The translations under genes and the position numbers were made by a program. A stretch of 64,000 nucleotides of DNA from CBDCGV01 sp965216955 (lineage in GTDB: Bacteria; Bacteroidota; Bacteroidia; Chitinophagales; JADIYW01). The stretch spans positions 62,001 through 126,000 of the forward strand of contig CBDCGV010000016.1 of the NCBI GenBank assembly GCA_965216955.1, written 5' to 3'. The notes under the pieces were generated by a model that had not been told where the DNA came from, searched no databases, and saw only the letters and a program-made list of their open reading frames with translations. Below, one piece after another: positions 1 to 9,194 of this stretch; position 1 is the stretch's first letter; every line of letters starts with the position of its first letter.

Positions 1-1
1 A

Positions 2-574
2 AATGTACAAAAAAAATTTGGTACGAGACCGCTACGAAAATGGACTCCAAATGACCCTGGATTTAATTTGGGAATAAAAGAGCTCACCTATTATACGGTT
101 TATAAAAGTATTAAAACAATAACTCCTATGTATTATACTGATTATATCCGCAAAGAAGCTGAAGCCATTATTACAAAAGAACTCAGCTGGAAGTACCCTG
201 GCGCACATTATTTTGATGATTTATATCATAGCATAATTAAATATGTTCATCGAGTTAAATTCAATATAGATTTAAACATGAATAGTGATTCTGCTCTAGT
301 TAGATCTAATCAAATGGATAGAGCAAAAGCATTAGAGCGAGCGCATAGCATCTATAAGATCGAAAGCGATAGAATTATTGATTTATGCATTAAGAGATTG
401 GGCATTAGTCGAGACGAATTTGAATCTTATCTGCAACTCCCTCCAAGAACATTTAGAGACTATAAAACAAGTTATCGCTTTATTAGAACTATGAAATATC
501 CTATTTGGATGGCCTCACAATTAAACCTAGTACCTAAAATAGCATACAACAAATATTTCAATTGTGGCAAATAA
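2..574 (+). CDS. PP-loop / N-acetyl-sugar amidotransferase-like protein, C-terminal part (cut by window start)
   Basis: The reading frame is open from the first bases of the window, so only the C-terminal ~190 residues are present. An in-frame TTG at 68 is not a convincing start because the sequence before it (…RKWTPNDPGFNLGIKEL…) reads as continuous protein. The tail has the layout I associate with the ATP-pyrophosphatase (AANH/PP-loop) family that includes sugar amidotransferases of the WbpG/PseA type: a helical part, a segment ending in KALERAH, then GISRDEFESYLQLPPRTFRDY near the end. The PP-loop itself would lie upstream and is not visible, so the assignment is tentative. The stop overlaps the start of the carbamoyltransferase by 11 bases, suggesting one operon. 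Such enzymes form amides or amidines on sugars, which would suit the glycan context. Confidence 0.5.
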   Translation, partial: NVQKKFGTRPLRKWTPNDPGFNLGIKELTYYTVYKSIKTITPMYYTDYIRKEAEAIITKELSWKYPGAHYFDDLYHSIIKYVHRVKFNIDLNMNSDSALVRSNQMDRAKALERAHSIYKIESDRIIDLCIKRLGISRDEFESYLQLPPRTFRDYKTSYRFIRTMKYPIWMASQLNLVPKIAYNKYFNCGK

Positions 575-2192
575 ACCTACATATGTACTTGGAATAAATG
601 GTGGTGTTAGAATGGGATATCAAGATATCTCTGCTGCGCTTTCAAAAAATGGAGAAATTATTGCTGCGATAGAGGAAGAGCGGTTAAATCGCATAAAGCA
701 TTCTCCTGGTCAAATCCCCTATTTATCAATAAAAAAAGTATTACAAATTGCCCAAATAAATTTGGAAGAGGTTGACTTAGTGGTTAGCCATGGAAGTACC
801 TGGGGTGAAGCATATGAAAGTGTATTGAGAAAGCATTTTAAGATGTATTTCAATTATTGCCCTCCCATAAATAGGGTTCATCATCATTTAGCACATGCAG
901 CTTCTACCTATTATGCCTCAGGTTTTAAAGAAGCCATGGTGCTATCCATTGATGCCTCAGGGGATGGCATCAGTTTACAAAAGGCTATTGGATCTGATGG
1001 TAATTTAGAAATAGTTGAACAAATACCCAGAACCAATAGCTTAGGAATTTATTATTCTCTAATAACCCAGTTTTGCGGTTTTACCAGAGATAGTGATGAG
1101 TACAAACTGATGGGCTTAGCACCGTATGGAGATCCAAATAAAATAAAATTAGACTGGTTGTTAGATACAATAGATGGTGGATATAAGTTTAATCAAAACT
1201 ATATTCAAAAATTAGAGCCGGGTCAACCTCAACCTTCAAGACAACAAGCCATATATGATGACAAAATATTTGAAATTTTAGGCAACCCTAGAATTCCCGG
1301 AAGTATACTAACTCAACATTATAAAGATGTTGCTGCAGCTGCCCAATTAAAGCTTGAAGATACTTTAATACAAATAGTAACTGATTTTCATAAAAAAACA
1401 GGCTTAAGAAAGCTTTGTTTGGCGGGAGGCGTTGCTCTAAATTGCTCGGCAAATATGCTTTTAATGAATCTTCCATGGTTAAATGATGTTTATATTCAAC
1501 CTGCTGCAGGAGACAATGGAATCTCGCTGGGTTGTGCATACCTTGGATCTAAAGCTTTAAATGAAACTCCTCAAAAAATGGCTTCTGCATATTTAGGAGA
1601 TTCATATAGCAATTCTGAAATTGAGCAATATCTGAAGCTTTTCAATTTATCTTATCAAAAAATCATATCTCCTGAAAAGGAGGCCGCAAAATTGGTTGCT
1701 CAAGGAAAAGTGATAGGCTGGTTTCAAGGAAAAATGGAGTTTGGGCCTCGAGCTCTTGGCTCCAGGAGTATTCTCGCCTCACCACTTATACCTGAAATGA
1801 AAGCAATTATAAATCAAAAAATTAAGTTTAGAGAAGGTTTTCGGCCTTTTTGCCCTTCAGTTTTAGAAGAAGACTTTTCAGAATATTTTGAAGGCAAGCA
1901 GCACAAATCACCCTATATGACCATTAATTATAAAGTTATATCAACAAAAATTCCCAGTGCTACGCATGTTAATGGAACAGCAAGAATCCAAACCGTAAAT
2001 AAAACTCAAAACCCTTTATTCTATAACTATTTATTGGAATTGAAGCATATTTCAGGTCATGGCATATCTCTAAACACTAGTTTTAACAGGAGCAATGAAC
2101 CAATTGTAGCATCTCCAAAAGATGCGGTTTCCGTATTTTATGGATCAGGATTAGATGCGTTAATAATTGGAAATTTTCTCTTAATTAAATAA
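564..2192 (+). CDS. Carbamoyltransferase, NodU/CmcH/TobZ family
   Basis: Predicted to move a carbamoyl group from carbamoyl phosphate, through carbamoyl-adenylate, to a hydroxyl of a sugar or small molecule. At 542 residues it is close to the usual family length. The N-terminal Kae1-like domain shows IEEERLNRIKH (37-46), the His cluster VHHHLAHAAS (105-114), SIDASGDG (128-135) and the nucleotide-site segment LAGGVALNCSANM (287-298). The C-terminal YrdC-like domain shows GWFQGKMEFGPRALGSR (385-401) and KFREGFRPFCPSVLEE (421-436). The TTG start overlaps the upstream gene by 11 bases and puts the conserved start (YVLGINGG) where the family has it, with no better ATG. It is probably co-transcribed with the upstream amidotransferase-like gene. 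The acceptor cannot be read from the sequence. Confidence 0.93.
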   Translation: MANKPTYVLGINGGVRMGYQDISAALSKNGEIIAAIEEERLNRIKHSPGQIPYLSIKKVLQIAQINLEEVDLVVSHGSTWGEAYESVLRKHFKMYFNYCPPINRVHHHLAHAASTYYASGFKEAMVLSIDASGDGISLQKAIGSDGNLEIVEQIPRTNSLGIYYSLITQFCGFTRDSDEYKLMGLAPYGDPNKIKLDWLLDTIDGGYKFNQNYIQKLEPGQPQPSRQQAIYDDKIFEILGNPRIPGSILTQHYKDVAAAAQLKLEDTLIQIVTDFHKKTGLRKLCLAGGVALNCSANMLLMNLPWLNDVYIQPAAGDNGISLGCAYLGSKALNETPQKMASAYLGDSYSNSEIEQYLKLFNLSYQKIISPEKEAAKLVAQGKVIGWFQGKMEFGPRALGSRSILASPLIPEMKAIINQKIKFREGFRPFCPSVLEEDFSEYFEGKQHKSPYMTINYKVISTKIPSATHVNGTARIQTVNKTQNPLFYNYLLELKHISGHGISLNTSFNRSNEPIVASPKDAVSVFYGSGLDALIIGNFLLIK

Positions 2193-2235
2193 CCTTCTGT
2201 ATTAAAAAAGCAGTTTGATACGATTTGGGAAGTCC

Positions 2236-4410
2236 TTAGTCCACAATTATTATTTCTTGAAAAAGCCCATTGTCATTTGAAATTTTCAAAACATTTATTC
2301 CCTGAACAAAGTTTTTAGTAGAAATAGTAAGCAAATTATTGTGGGGTATAGCTAACTGTTTATGATGAACTTTTCCAGCCACATCAATTATTTCGACTTT
2401 ATAGTTTTGCGTTCCACCTTCAACTTGAATCGTTAAAAGTTCTCCTTTATTAATAGGGTTAGGATAAATGGTTAGCCGTTTACTCTTTTCAGGGTAAATT
2501 GAAGTTGTAATTCCAAAATGTTCTTTTGCTTTTTCAAATGCTCTATTGCCTATTTTCTCTCCAATCAACCTACCTGGGATATCGTCAACCGGCGGGTGAA
2601 TTCCTCCCCAAATTCTTGACAAACTGCATTGATCTGATGCGTCTTTATATGTTGCCCACTGAAGTTTACAATTTATACTAGGCCCTTCTTCAAATACCAA
2701 AAATTCGTTCTTTACAACATCAAACTCTCCGATTCCACCAGGAAAATAAGTATCCCCCGTCAATTTTGACAATACTTCTGCTGCAGCTCTTGAATAAGTG
2801 GAATGGCCTGATACATAACCAGCGAATGGTGGGGTTACAAAAGAAGGCCTTTGATATGGCCACCAATTTTCTGCTAAAATCCATCCAACACCAGCTTGAT
2901 CTGTTTCCGGCTCATCAATATAGTCAGGGCCTCGCCATGAATACACTTTTATTTTGCCTACATTTTCATTTCCTGAACCTGCTAAAGGATCTCCTTGCAT
3001 TACAACTTCAATAAAATTGGGCACCAAAGGAATTCCATTTTTATTAAAATTTGATAAAGTAGTATCTGAACACTGTCCTTGACTGGTCATATATCTAATA
3101 GCAGATACCGGCCTTATATAATCATACCAACCTTTAATACTCCATGCTGCTATCGCACAATCGTGCATAGCGCCACCCAAAATAAAATAGGATTTAACAT
3201 CCCATTCCAAATCATTAAGGACTGCTCCGCTGCCCTCAAATCTTTTCTCCAATAACTGATGATCGTTTACATAGTTAAGTATTGTAAACCAATGCCCAGG
3301 CGGAGTTTCAGAATCAGGGCCATCTGCCCAGAATTCTGCTAAAATTCTACTATAATCACCTCTTGGTATTATTTGCGTCTCATAAGAATTTCCTGTTATA
3401 GGATTAACGGTATATCCCGTGCCAGGATCTCCTCCCTCAAAGAAGTCGTAAAATTCTTGATACTCTTCAAAAGTATTTGGATACTGTTGAATATTCCCAA
3501 TTGAATTGGGTGATATATCCCATAAAACACCATCGGCCGGATCAAGATGTGATGCCCAAGCAACTACTAAACTAAAATTCCACTTATATTCTTCCGACAA
3601 ACTGTCTTCACCAATCAATGGCGGTGTCCCCGGGTCCATATAAACGTTGTAATTATTATTGTCTCTAGACCTAACCGTTACATCACTAACACTTAACGAA
3701 AATGGAAATACATTTCCCCATTCAGGGCTTAAAAAGTCTGGTGTATCATCATTAGTAACATTACCCGATTGATCAATAAATTGTTCCAAGGTCAATGGCT
3801 GCCAACGGTTAGGGTTTATAATACTGGGGTTCCCTGAACTATCAACAATTAGTGGAGGATTAATTGGACTGTAATATTCGTTCTCATATTCATTCGCTTC
3901 ATTTGCTCCATCTTGATTACCAAAATTAATTATACATTCTGCAATGTAATTTCCTAAGGCAGGCAATGAACCATTTTGATAATCAATACTTGTTTCCTCT
4001 AAACTGTATCCCAGACCTGTCATCAGTGTATCAAATCTCACTTTAGTACTAATAGGATTTGGTGAGTTTACGAAACGATGTCTTAAAAGCCTATGTGCTG
4101 CATAACTCATCACCTCCTCTTGCGCCTTTTGGACATCAGTAGGAGCTTCTATAGGAATATATTCACAAAAGAAATTCCCGATAGTATTACCTAATAAATA
4201 AGGTTGAGTTCCTTCCTCAAATATGGCCCACGAATCGTATAATGCAATTGCCGTATGAAAGAGATTTCGAGCATGAACCGTAGGTCTTGCGTAATCGTCC
4301 CTTATTGCTTCCAACAACACCTCATTCCACTTTCTAGCAACTGAATGTTGAGAAAAGGAGTTAAAAGTCAAAAAAAATAGTATTAAAAAAGTAAAACTTC
4401 TTATTACCAT
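2236..4410 (-). CDS. Secreted vanadium-dependent haloperoxidase-like protein with T9SS sorting domain
   Basis: A 724-residue protein with a signal peptide (about 1-20, ending FNSFSQ). A large PAP2/vanadium chloroperoxidase-type domain follows, then a C-terminal T9SS type A sorting domain starting near 645 (LTIYPNPINKGE). All vanadate-binding positions of the fungal enzyme have counterparts with the right spacing: K426 and R433 (KGWYDYIRP), S534-G535-H536 (VSGHSTYSR), R599 and the axial-ligand candidate H605 (SRIWGGIHPP). Family members oxidise halide with peroxide; some relatives are phosphatases, so halide use is not proven. The sorting domain predicts export across the outer membrane and surface attachment or release. 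It stands alone, converging on the carbamoyltransferase gene and separated from the aminotransferase operon by 155 bases. It may act on products outside the cell. Confidence 0.9.
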   Translation of the reverse strand: MVIRSFTFLILFFLTFNSFSQHSVARKWNEVLLEAIRDDYARPTVHARNLFHTAIALYDSWAIFEEGTQPYLLGNTIGNFFCEYIPIEAPTDVQKAQEEVMSYAAHRLLRHRFVNSPNPISTKVRFDTLMTGLGYSLEETSIDYQNGSLPALGNYIAECIINFGNQDGANEANEYENEYYSPINPPLIVDSSGNPSIINPNRWQPLTLEQFIDQSGNVTNDDTPDFLSPEWGNVFPFSLSVSDVTVRSRDNNNYNVYMDPGTPPLIGEDSLSEEYKWNFSLVVAWASHLDPADGVLWDISPNSIGNIQQYPNTFEEYQEFYDFFEGGDPGTGYTVNPITGNSYETQIIPRGDYSRILAEFWADGPDSETPPGHWFTILNYVNDHQLLEKRFEGSGAVLNDLEWDVKSYFILGGAMHDCAIAAWSIKGWYDYIRPVSAIRYMTSQGQCSDTTLSNFNKNGIPLVPNFIEVVMQGDPLAGSGNENVGKIKVYSWRGPDYIDEPETDQAGVGWILAENWWPYQRPSFVTPPFAGYVSGHSTYSRAAAEVLSKLTGDTYFPGGIGEFDVVKNEFLVFEEGPSINCKLQWATYKDASDQCSLSRIWGGIHPPVDDIPGRLIGEKIGNRAFEKAKEHFGITTSIYPEKSKRLTIYPNPINKGELLTIQVEGGTQNYKVEIIDVAGKVHHKQLAIPHNNLLTISTKNFVQGINVLKISNDNGLFQEIIIVD

Positions 4411-4565
4411 AAATAATGTTTAGTATAAATATCTTTTGAAAAGTCTCTGATATAAGTACATTTCCTATTTTACGACTTCAAAGTATATTTTCAATATAAA
4501 AGTAACTAGATATTTGCTCTTTTGCTAAAAACTACATTTAGTAGATAACTATCTCTATTTACCGT

Positions 4566-5657
4566 TCAAAACTTATTGATCATTTCTATTACACAATCAA
4601 CTTCTTCATCTGTCATTTCAGGAAAAAGAGGTAGAGAGACACATTTATTTGCATGATACTCTCCTATCGTAAAATCACCATTTTTATAATTTAAAAACTG
4701 ATATGCTCTCTCTAAATGCAAAGGCGTTTTGTAGTGAATCGCATACCCTATTCCATTATCCCTTAAATATTCTATAAATTTCTCTCTTTCTTTCACATGC
4801 ACCACGAAAAGATGGTATACAGATTGTGCTCCTTCAATTATCTTTTGAAAGATTATCTTATCATTTTTGATCTGTTCCAAATAAAGTGCAGCTATTGCTC
4901 TTCTTCTTAGATTCCATGCATCTAAGTAGACCAATTTCTTCGACAATATAAATCCCTGAAAACCATGCATTCTATAATTGTATCCTATGGTAGGAAAAGC
5001 ATCATTAACTTTCCCACAATTTCTTAAGGATATTAATTGATCAACTAGATCTTTATCATTCAATATTAATGCTCCTCCCTCACCATAAGCTCCTAAGTTT
5101 TTACTTGGATAAAAGCTAAAACATCCAATATCACCAAATGTGCCCACATTTTGGTTTTTAAATATTGCTCCATGCGCCTGTGCTGTATCCTCTATCACTT
5201 TTAATCGATGTTGTTTTGCCAACGATAAAACAGCATCTATATTTGCTGGAGTCCCATATAAATGAACAACCATAATCGCCTTTGTTCTATTCGTAATCGC
5301 GGCCTCAATCTTAGTTATGTCTACATTCCAGGTATGTTCATCTATATCTACAAAGACAGGTTTTGCACCTGTATAAACTATCGCATTAGCGGAACTAATA
5401 AATGTATTTACCGGGACAATTACTTCATCACCTTCTTTAATACCAAGGGTTAAAAGTGCTAGATGTAAAGCCGCTACCCCACTGCTAACAGCAACCGCAT
5501 ATTTGACATTATTGTATTCGGCAAAATCACGCTCAAATTGTTCAACATATTTCCCTGAAGAATATGCAGTTGACTTAAAGAATTCATCCAAGTCGCGAAA
5601 GATATCGTCTTTTAATTTAGCATACTGTCTGTTAAGATCAAAAAAAGGAATGTTCAT
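4566..5657 (-). CDS. DegT/DnrJ/EryC1/StrS-family sugar aminotransferase
   Basis: A PLP-dependent enzyme expected to transaminate a nucleotide-linked keto-sugar, usually with glutamate, giving an amino sugar. It has 363 residues, typical for the family. Visible motifs are the N-terminal IPFFDLNRQY, the SSGVAALHLAL phosphate-binding segment (58-68), IEDTAQAHGA (155-164), and SFYPSKNLGAYGEGG (181-195), in which K186 is the predicted Schiff-base lysine. Its start overlaps the stop of the GT2 gene by 4 bases (ATGA), so it is the third gene of a tight operon after an NAD-dependent sugar oxidoreductase and the GT2. That pairing (Gfo/Idh dehydrogenase plus DegT aminotransferase) is the standard way to make 3-amino or 4-amino sugars. 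Which sugar is unknown. Confidence 0.93.
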   Translation of the reverse strand: MNIPFFDLNRQYAKLKDDIFRDLDEFFKSTAYSSGKYVEQFERDFAEYNNVKYAVAVSSGVAALHLALLTLGIKEGDEVIVPVNTFISSANAIVYTGAKPVFVDIDEHTWNVDITKIEAAITNRTKAIMVVHLYGTPANIDAVLSLAKQHRLKVIEDTAQAHGAIFKNQNVGTFGDIGCFSFYPSKNLGAYGEGGALILNDKDLVDQLISLRNCGKVNDAFPTIGYNYRMHGFQGFILSKKLVYLDAWNLRRRAIAALYLEQIKNDKIIFQKIIEGAQSVYHLFVVHVKEREKFIEYLRDNGIGYAIHYKTPLHLERAYQFLNYKNGDFTIGEYHANKCVSLPLFPEMTDEEVDCVIEMINKF

Positions 5658-6376
5658 TTACTTTTTGTCTTTTTAATCCTAAATTTTATTATTTCCCAAA
5701 CAAGTTTAAACAGCTCAAAAGTAGCTTTACTAACAGTTCTAATCGAACCACCCTTTGAGTTTCCAAAATCTCGGTTTAAGTATTTTGATTCCACCTCTAT
5801 AACTTTGAAGCCCAGTAAATTTAATTTCGCGCAAATTTCACTTTCGATTAATGAACTTCTCAGATTCATATTGATTACACTTAGTTGCTTTATTTTATAA
5901 ACCTTAATCCAATTAACATCCAACAAATTTAACCTGAGAAACAATTTGTTAGTTTGCCTATTAAAACTTGACAAAAAATTCCTAAACCATGTATAGCCTT
6001 CCTTTTGAGGTCGATAAAAAGAAATATAGTTTTCTTCTGGAAAATCAAGATAATCACTAAGCTCAAAAATATCAAATTGCCCATCTCCTGGGATGGCACA
6101 AATATTTTCATATTTACATGCACGGTAGCCTTTTAACAGGGCATTTCCTATGCCCATATTAGATTCATTTCTTAAAAGTACAAAATGGGCATTTCTTTTA
6201 GTAAAATCAAGAATATACTCTTCTGAGCCATCATTACTTCCATCATCTACTACAATAACTTCATATTCTCTATTGTAAAAATGATCTTTACAAAGAGATC
6301 TGACTGACTGTAACACCTTTTGAATATTTCCAGCTTCATTAAAAGAAAAAATTACTAATGACCAAGATTGCAACAT
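5654..6376 (-). CDS. Family 2 glycosyltransferase, dolichol-phosphate-mannose synthase-like
   Basis: About 240 residues with a GT-A fold and no C-terminal membrane segments. Motifs include VIFSFNEAGNI near the N-terminus, VIVVDDGSNDGSEE for nucleotide binding, and the metal-binding CAIPGDGQF. This is the DPM1/polyprenyl-phosphate-glycosyltransferase subgroup, which loads a sugar onto undecaprenyl phosphate for membrane GT-C enzymes. I take ATG at 6376; a TTG directly before it (6379) is also possible. The start follows the stop of the Gfo/Idh gene with only 3 bases between, and the end overlaps the aminotransferase start by 4 bases, so the three are translationally coupled. The sugar donor is not deducible. 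Confidence 0.88.
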   Translation of the reverse strand: MLQSWSLVIFSFNEAGNIQKVLQSVRSLCKDHFYNREYEVIVVDDGSNDGSEEYILDFTKRNAHFVLLRNESNMGIGNALLKGYRACKYENICAIPGDGQFDIFELSDYLDFPEENYISFYRPQKEGYTWFRNFLSSFNRQTNKLFLRLNLLDVNWIKVYKIKQLSVINMNLRSSLIESEICAKLNLLGFKVIEVESKYLNRDFGNSKGGSIRTVSKATFELFKLVWEIIKFRIKKTKSK

Positions 6377-6379
6377 CAA

Positions 6380-7387
6380 CTAAATTAATACTTCCACACC
6401 TCCCTTAATAACTGATTCGTTGGCTTTTTCAATAATAGACACAACACTCAATGCTGATTGCCAATTTGCCATTGGCGTTTTGTTATTAATAACAGCATCA
6501 TAAAAATCCTTTGCCATTAAAGACAATGGCTCCTCCAAATTAAATTTGGGCACTAAGATATCTCCAAGTCTATAATCTACCAATACCTCGTCTTTTTTAT
6601 CCTTTGAGATATAAACAAAATTCTTTTCATAAATTTTCAGTTTATCACTTGGCTCAATATCGTCATAAACGATCATTTTATGCTCTCCCCCAATTAACAT
6701 CCTCCTTATTTTAACCGGAGACGACCACGAAACATGCATATGCACAATTAAATTACTTTCATAATTTAAAGTTATATATGCTATATTCTCTACTTTATTT
6801 GGCAAGTGGGAAATAGCGTTTACCTGAACAGAATAAGGGCGTTCATCCAATAGATAATTGATAATTGATATATCGTGGCAAGCTAAATCCCAGATAACAT
6901 TCACATCGTTTTGAATGATGCCTAAATTAATACGAACGGCATCAATATTTATAATTTTCCCAAAATCATCAGACTTAGAAATCTCCTTAATTTTTCTAAC
7001 TGCGCCATTATATAAGAAAGTATGATCCACCATTAAAACCTTATTGTTTTTCTGGGCTAAATCTATTAATGTCTTTAACTGAGCAGTTTGTGTTACAATA
7101 GGCTTTTCAATTAAAACGTGCTTTTTATATTGTAAAGAAAGCAAGGCCAATTCGTAATGGTACAAAACAGATGTTGCAATGATAATCGCATCACAATTGC
7201 CATTAATTATTAAGTCTTTCCCATCATTAAAAACCGTAACCGTAGGATATGACTTACTGATTAATTGCTGCTTTGCAGTGTCTTTTTCTGCAATGCCCTC
7301 AATAGTACACCCTTCGAGATGATAGAAATTTCTTACCAAATTAGGCCCCCAATATCCATATCCAATTATCCCTACCTTTAATCTCAT
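6380..7387 (-). CDS. Gfo/Idh/MocA-family NAD(P)-dependent oxidoreductase
   Basis: A 335-residue dehydrogenase with an N-terminal Rossmann fold beginning VGIIGYGYWGPN (5-16). The family EKP motif is at 94-96 (VLIEKPIVTQ), with K95 as the expected catalytic lysine, followed by the C-terminal alpha/beta domain (VNVIWDLACHDISII). The GYGYWG start resembles the sugar-3-dehydrogenase branch (WlbA-like) that oxidises UDP-sugars before transamination. It is the first gene of the three-gene reverse operon with GT2 and the DegT aminotransferase. The operon diverges from the beta-hydroxylase-like gene across a 54-base gap that must hold both promoters. Confidence 0.92.
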   Translation of the reverse strand: MRLKVGIIGYGYWGPNLVRNFYHLEGCTIEGIAEKDTAKQQLISKSYPTVTVFNDGKDLIINGNCDAIIIATSVLYHYELALLSLQYKKHVLIEKPIVTQTAQLKTLIDLAQKNNKVLMVDHTFLYNGAVRKIKEISKSDDFGKIINIDAVRINLGIIQNDVNVIWDLACHDISIINYLLDERPYSVQVNAISHLPNKVENIAYITLNYESNLIVHMHVSWSSPVKIRRMLIGGEHKMIVYDDIEPSDKLKIYEKNFVYISKDKKDEVLVDYRLGDILVPKFNLEEPLSLMAKDFYDAVINNKTPMANWQSALSVVSIIEKANESVIKGGVEVLI

Positions 7388-7441
7388 GATTTATTGTCAC
7401 AAAATAATGGAAAATATATATCTTAACAATTCATTGCTTAC

Positions 7442-8212
7442 ATGAATACTTCAATAAATAATATTGAGCCGCCTTTATTTTTTTTGGATGAACAAGATAC
7501 CTATGCTGGTAACGCGCCATATTTCTACAATAAGGATAAATATGACTGGGTTAACACATTAGAAAAAAATTATCATATTATATTAGAAGAATTCAGCCCA
7601 TATATCAAAGGAGAAAAAGAATTAGAATCTACAAGTATAAACCCGCCTTATTTATCTTCCAAAGATGCCTGGCAAAATGTATATTTTTGGAATTTCATGT
7701 GGAAAAAACATAAAAACTGTAAGCGGTTTCCCAAAACTTATCAGCTTTTAAAATCAATCCCCAACTTAACTTTTGCTGAGGTCACCGCACTAAAGCCCAA
7801 TGCTCGTATTTTACCACATATTGGTGAAACAAATATCACCATCAGAGGACATCTCGGACTAAAAATACCCGGGGCGTTTCCTGATTTAGGCATTCAAGTC
7901 GGTGATGAAAAAAGAGGATGGGAAGAAGGAAAAGTTGTATTGTTTAGTGATGCACACCGTCACACAGTTTGGAATGATACTGAGGAAAAGCGATTTGTGT
8001 TAGTTTTTGATGTCTTAAAAGATGAATATGCGAAACATAAGTATTGGATGAATGCACAATGCTTGGGTGCATTAACCATTAAGTTTTTTGATGAACACAT
8101 TAACTTGTTCAAGAAACTGCCGAATTTTTTATTGAACTTTTTCCATAAATTTTTCAGTATTCTATGGTATATATATCTTCCTGTGCAAAGGAATATTTCA
8201 TTTTTGCCTTAG
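7442..8212 (+). CDS. Aspartyl/asparaginyl beta-hydroxylase-family Fe(II)/2-oxoglutarate oxygenase
   Basis: The 256-residue protein carries the Asp_Arg_Hydrox-type jelly-roll domain in its middle. The landmark ILPHIGETNITIRGHLGLKIPG region (123-144) supplies the first iron-binding His (H126) and the substrate/2OG-contacting Arg R135. The second His is H174 (SDAHRHTVWN), followed by R184, the likely 2OG-binding Arg. Bacterial relatives hydroxylate free amino acids, peptide side chains or, in the LpxO branch, lipid A acyl chains. The C-terminal ~50 residues are hydrophobic (LPNFLLNFFHKFFSILWYIYLPV) and may associate with the membrane. It has its own short upstream region, divergent from the Gfo/Idh operon. 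The substrate is unknown. Confidence 0.85.
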   Translation: MNTSINNIEPPLFFLDEQDTYAGNAPYFYNKDKYDWVNTLEKNYHIILEEFSPYIKGEKELESTSINPPYLSSKDAWQNVYFWNFMWKKHKNCKRFPKTYQLLKSIPNLTFAEVTALKPNARILPHIGETNITIRGHLGLKIPGAFPDLGIQVGDEKRGWEEGKVVLFSDAHRHTVWNDTEEKRFVLVFDVLKDEYAKHKYWMNAQCLGALTIKFFDEHINLFKKLPNFLLNFFHKFFSILWYIYLPVQRNISFLP

Positions 8213-8269
8213 CTAGTTAGATGGCCAATTGTAATTTCTTAAGCTTTTTACCCCCTCCTTACTCTGATA

Positions 8270-8301
8270 TTTGTGATAATACATTCAAATTTCAATCTTT
8301 G
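8270..8301 (+). promoter_or_regulatory. Putative Bacteroidota-type promoter for the SDR gene
   Basis: TTTG at 8270-8273, a 20-base spacer, then AATCTTTG at 8294-8301. This matches the Bacteroidota consensus TTTG-N17-23-TAnnTTTG with one mismatch (A for T at the first position of the -7 box). The predicted transcript would begin about 15 bases before the TTG start at 8322. It is a pattern match only, in an AT-rich gap where such matches can arise by chance. Confidence 0.35.
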
Positions 8302-8321
8302 TATAAAGTAAGCATTTAGCC

Positions 8322-9041
8322 TTGAATACGGTTTTAATTATTGGCGCTTCATCGGGAATAGGAAAAGCATTGGCAATTCATTATGCCAAAGCCAACAATA
8401 AAGTTATAGGAATTGCAAGACGAAATGAGCTACTCAATGAATTAGCAACAATTTTCCCTAATAATTTCATTCCAATTTGTTTAGATATTTCAAATGTTGG
8501 AAAGACTAGAGAAACATTAAAAAATATTGTCGTAGAATACCCAAATCTAGAACTTATTATTCACTGCGCAGCAATCGTTAAAGACAATAAAAATTTGGAT
8601 TTTGAAATCGAAAAAGATACTCTTAGCATTAATGTTTGGGGATTTACAAACATTAGCGATTGGGCATATAATCATCTTAAATTAAAAAATAAGGGACGCT
8701 ATGCTGTAATCACTTCTGTTTTTGGAAGTAGAGGAAGAAGGTTAGCCCCAGCATACAACGCATCTAAAGCATTTCAAATTAATTATTTAGAAGGCCTGAA
8801 ACAAAAGGCTACATTTGAAAAATTAAAAATTAGCATTTTAGATATTAGAGCTGGTTTTGTTGATACCGCAATGGCTCCGGACAAGACAATGGGTTTACCT
8901 ATTATAAGTGTAGATAAAGCTGCTTATAAAATTTCAAAGGCTGTATGTTCAAATGCTAGCGTATGTTATATTCCTTATTACTGGTATATCCTTGACTGGA
9001 TACTAAAATTAATTCCAAAGAGAATTTTTTATAGGCTTTAA
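8322..9041 (+). CDS. Short-chain dehydrogenase/reductase (SDR)
   Basis: A 239-residue NAD(P)-dependent oxidoreductase of the classical SDR type. The cofactor motif GASSGIG is at 8-14, HCAAIV replaces the usual NNAG at 81-86, and S132, Y145 and K149 (YNASK) form the catalytic set. Arg residues after the second strand (ARRNE) favour NADPH. The C-terminus is hydrophobic and basic (YYWYILDWILKLIPKRIFYRL region) and may touch the membrane. The TTG start follows an in-frame region without an ATG and begins right at the first beta-strand, so it is likely correct. It stands in a 109-base and 153-base flanked position between the hydroxylase-like gene and the radical SAM pair. Its alcohol or ketone substrate is unknown. 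Confidence 0.9.
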   Translation: MNTVLIIGASSGIGKALAIHYAKANNKVIGIARRNELLNELATIFPNNFIPICLDISNVGKTRETLKNIVVEYPNLELIIHCAAIVKDNKNLDFEIEKDTLSINVWGFTNISDWAYNHLKLKNKGRYAVITSVFGSRGRRLAPAYNASKAFQINYLEGLKQKATFEKLKISILDIRAGFVDTAMAPDKTMGLPIISVDKAAYKISKAVCSNASVCYIPYYWYILDWILKLIPKRIFYRL

Positions 9042-9194
9042 ATTATTCTAAGTAAATATTCAGGCAATAAAGAGAATTGTCAATACTATACTTGTCACCT
9101 AATTAATTGAACCAATTTCAACTTGATATAGTAGCAACTAGTATGATAATTAAATATATTAACTTCGATTAATAGAATATTACTTATTACTAAT

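Noticed and set aside
2..574. TTG at 68 as the start of the first gene
   Set aside because: The frame is open to the window edge and the residues before it look like normal protein, so the gene is cut, not short.
1288..1539. Reverse open frame inside the carbamoyltransferase gene
   Set aside because: It lies wholly in a strongly conserved forward gene, and its protein has no family features.
2766..3014. Forward open frame inside the haloperoxidase-like gene
   Set aside because: It is antisense to conserved vanadate-site coding sequence and has no start context or homologue pattern.
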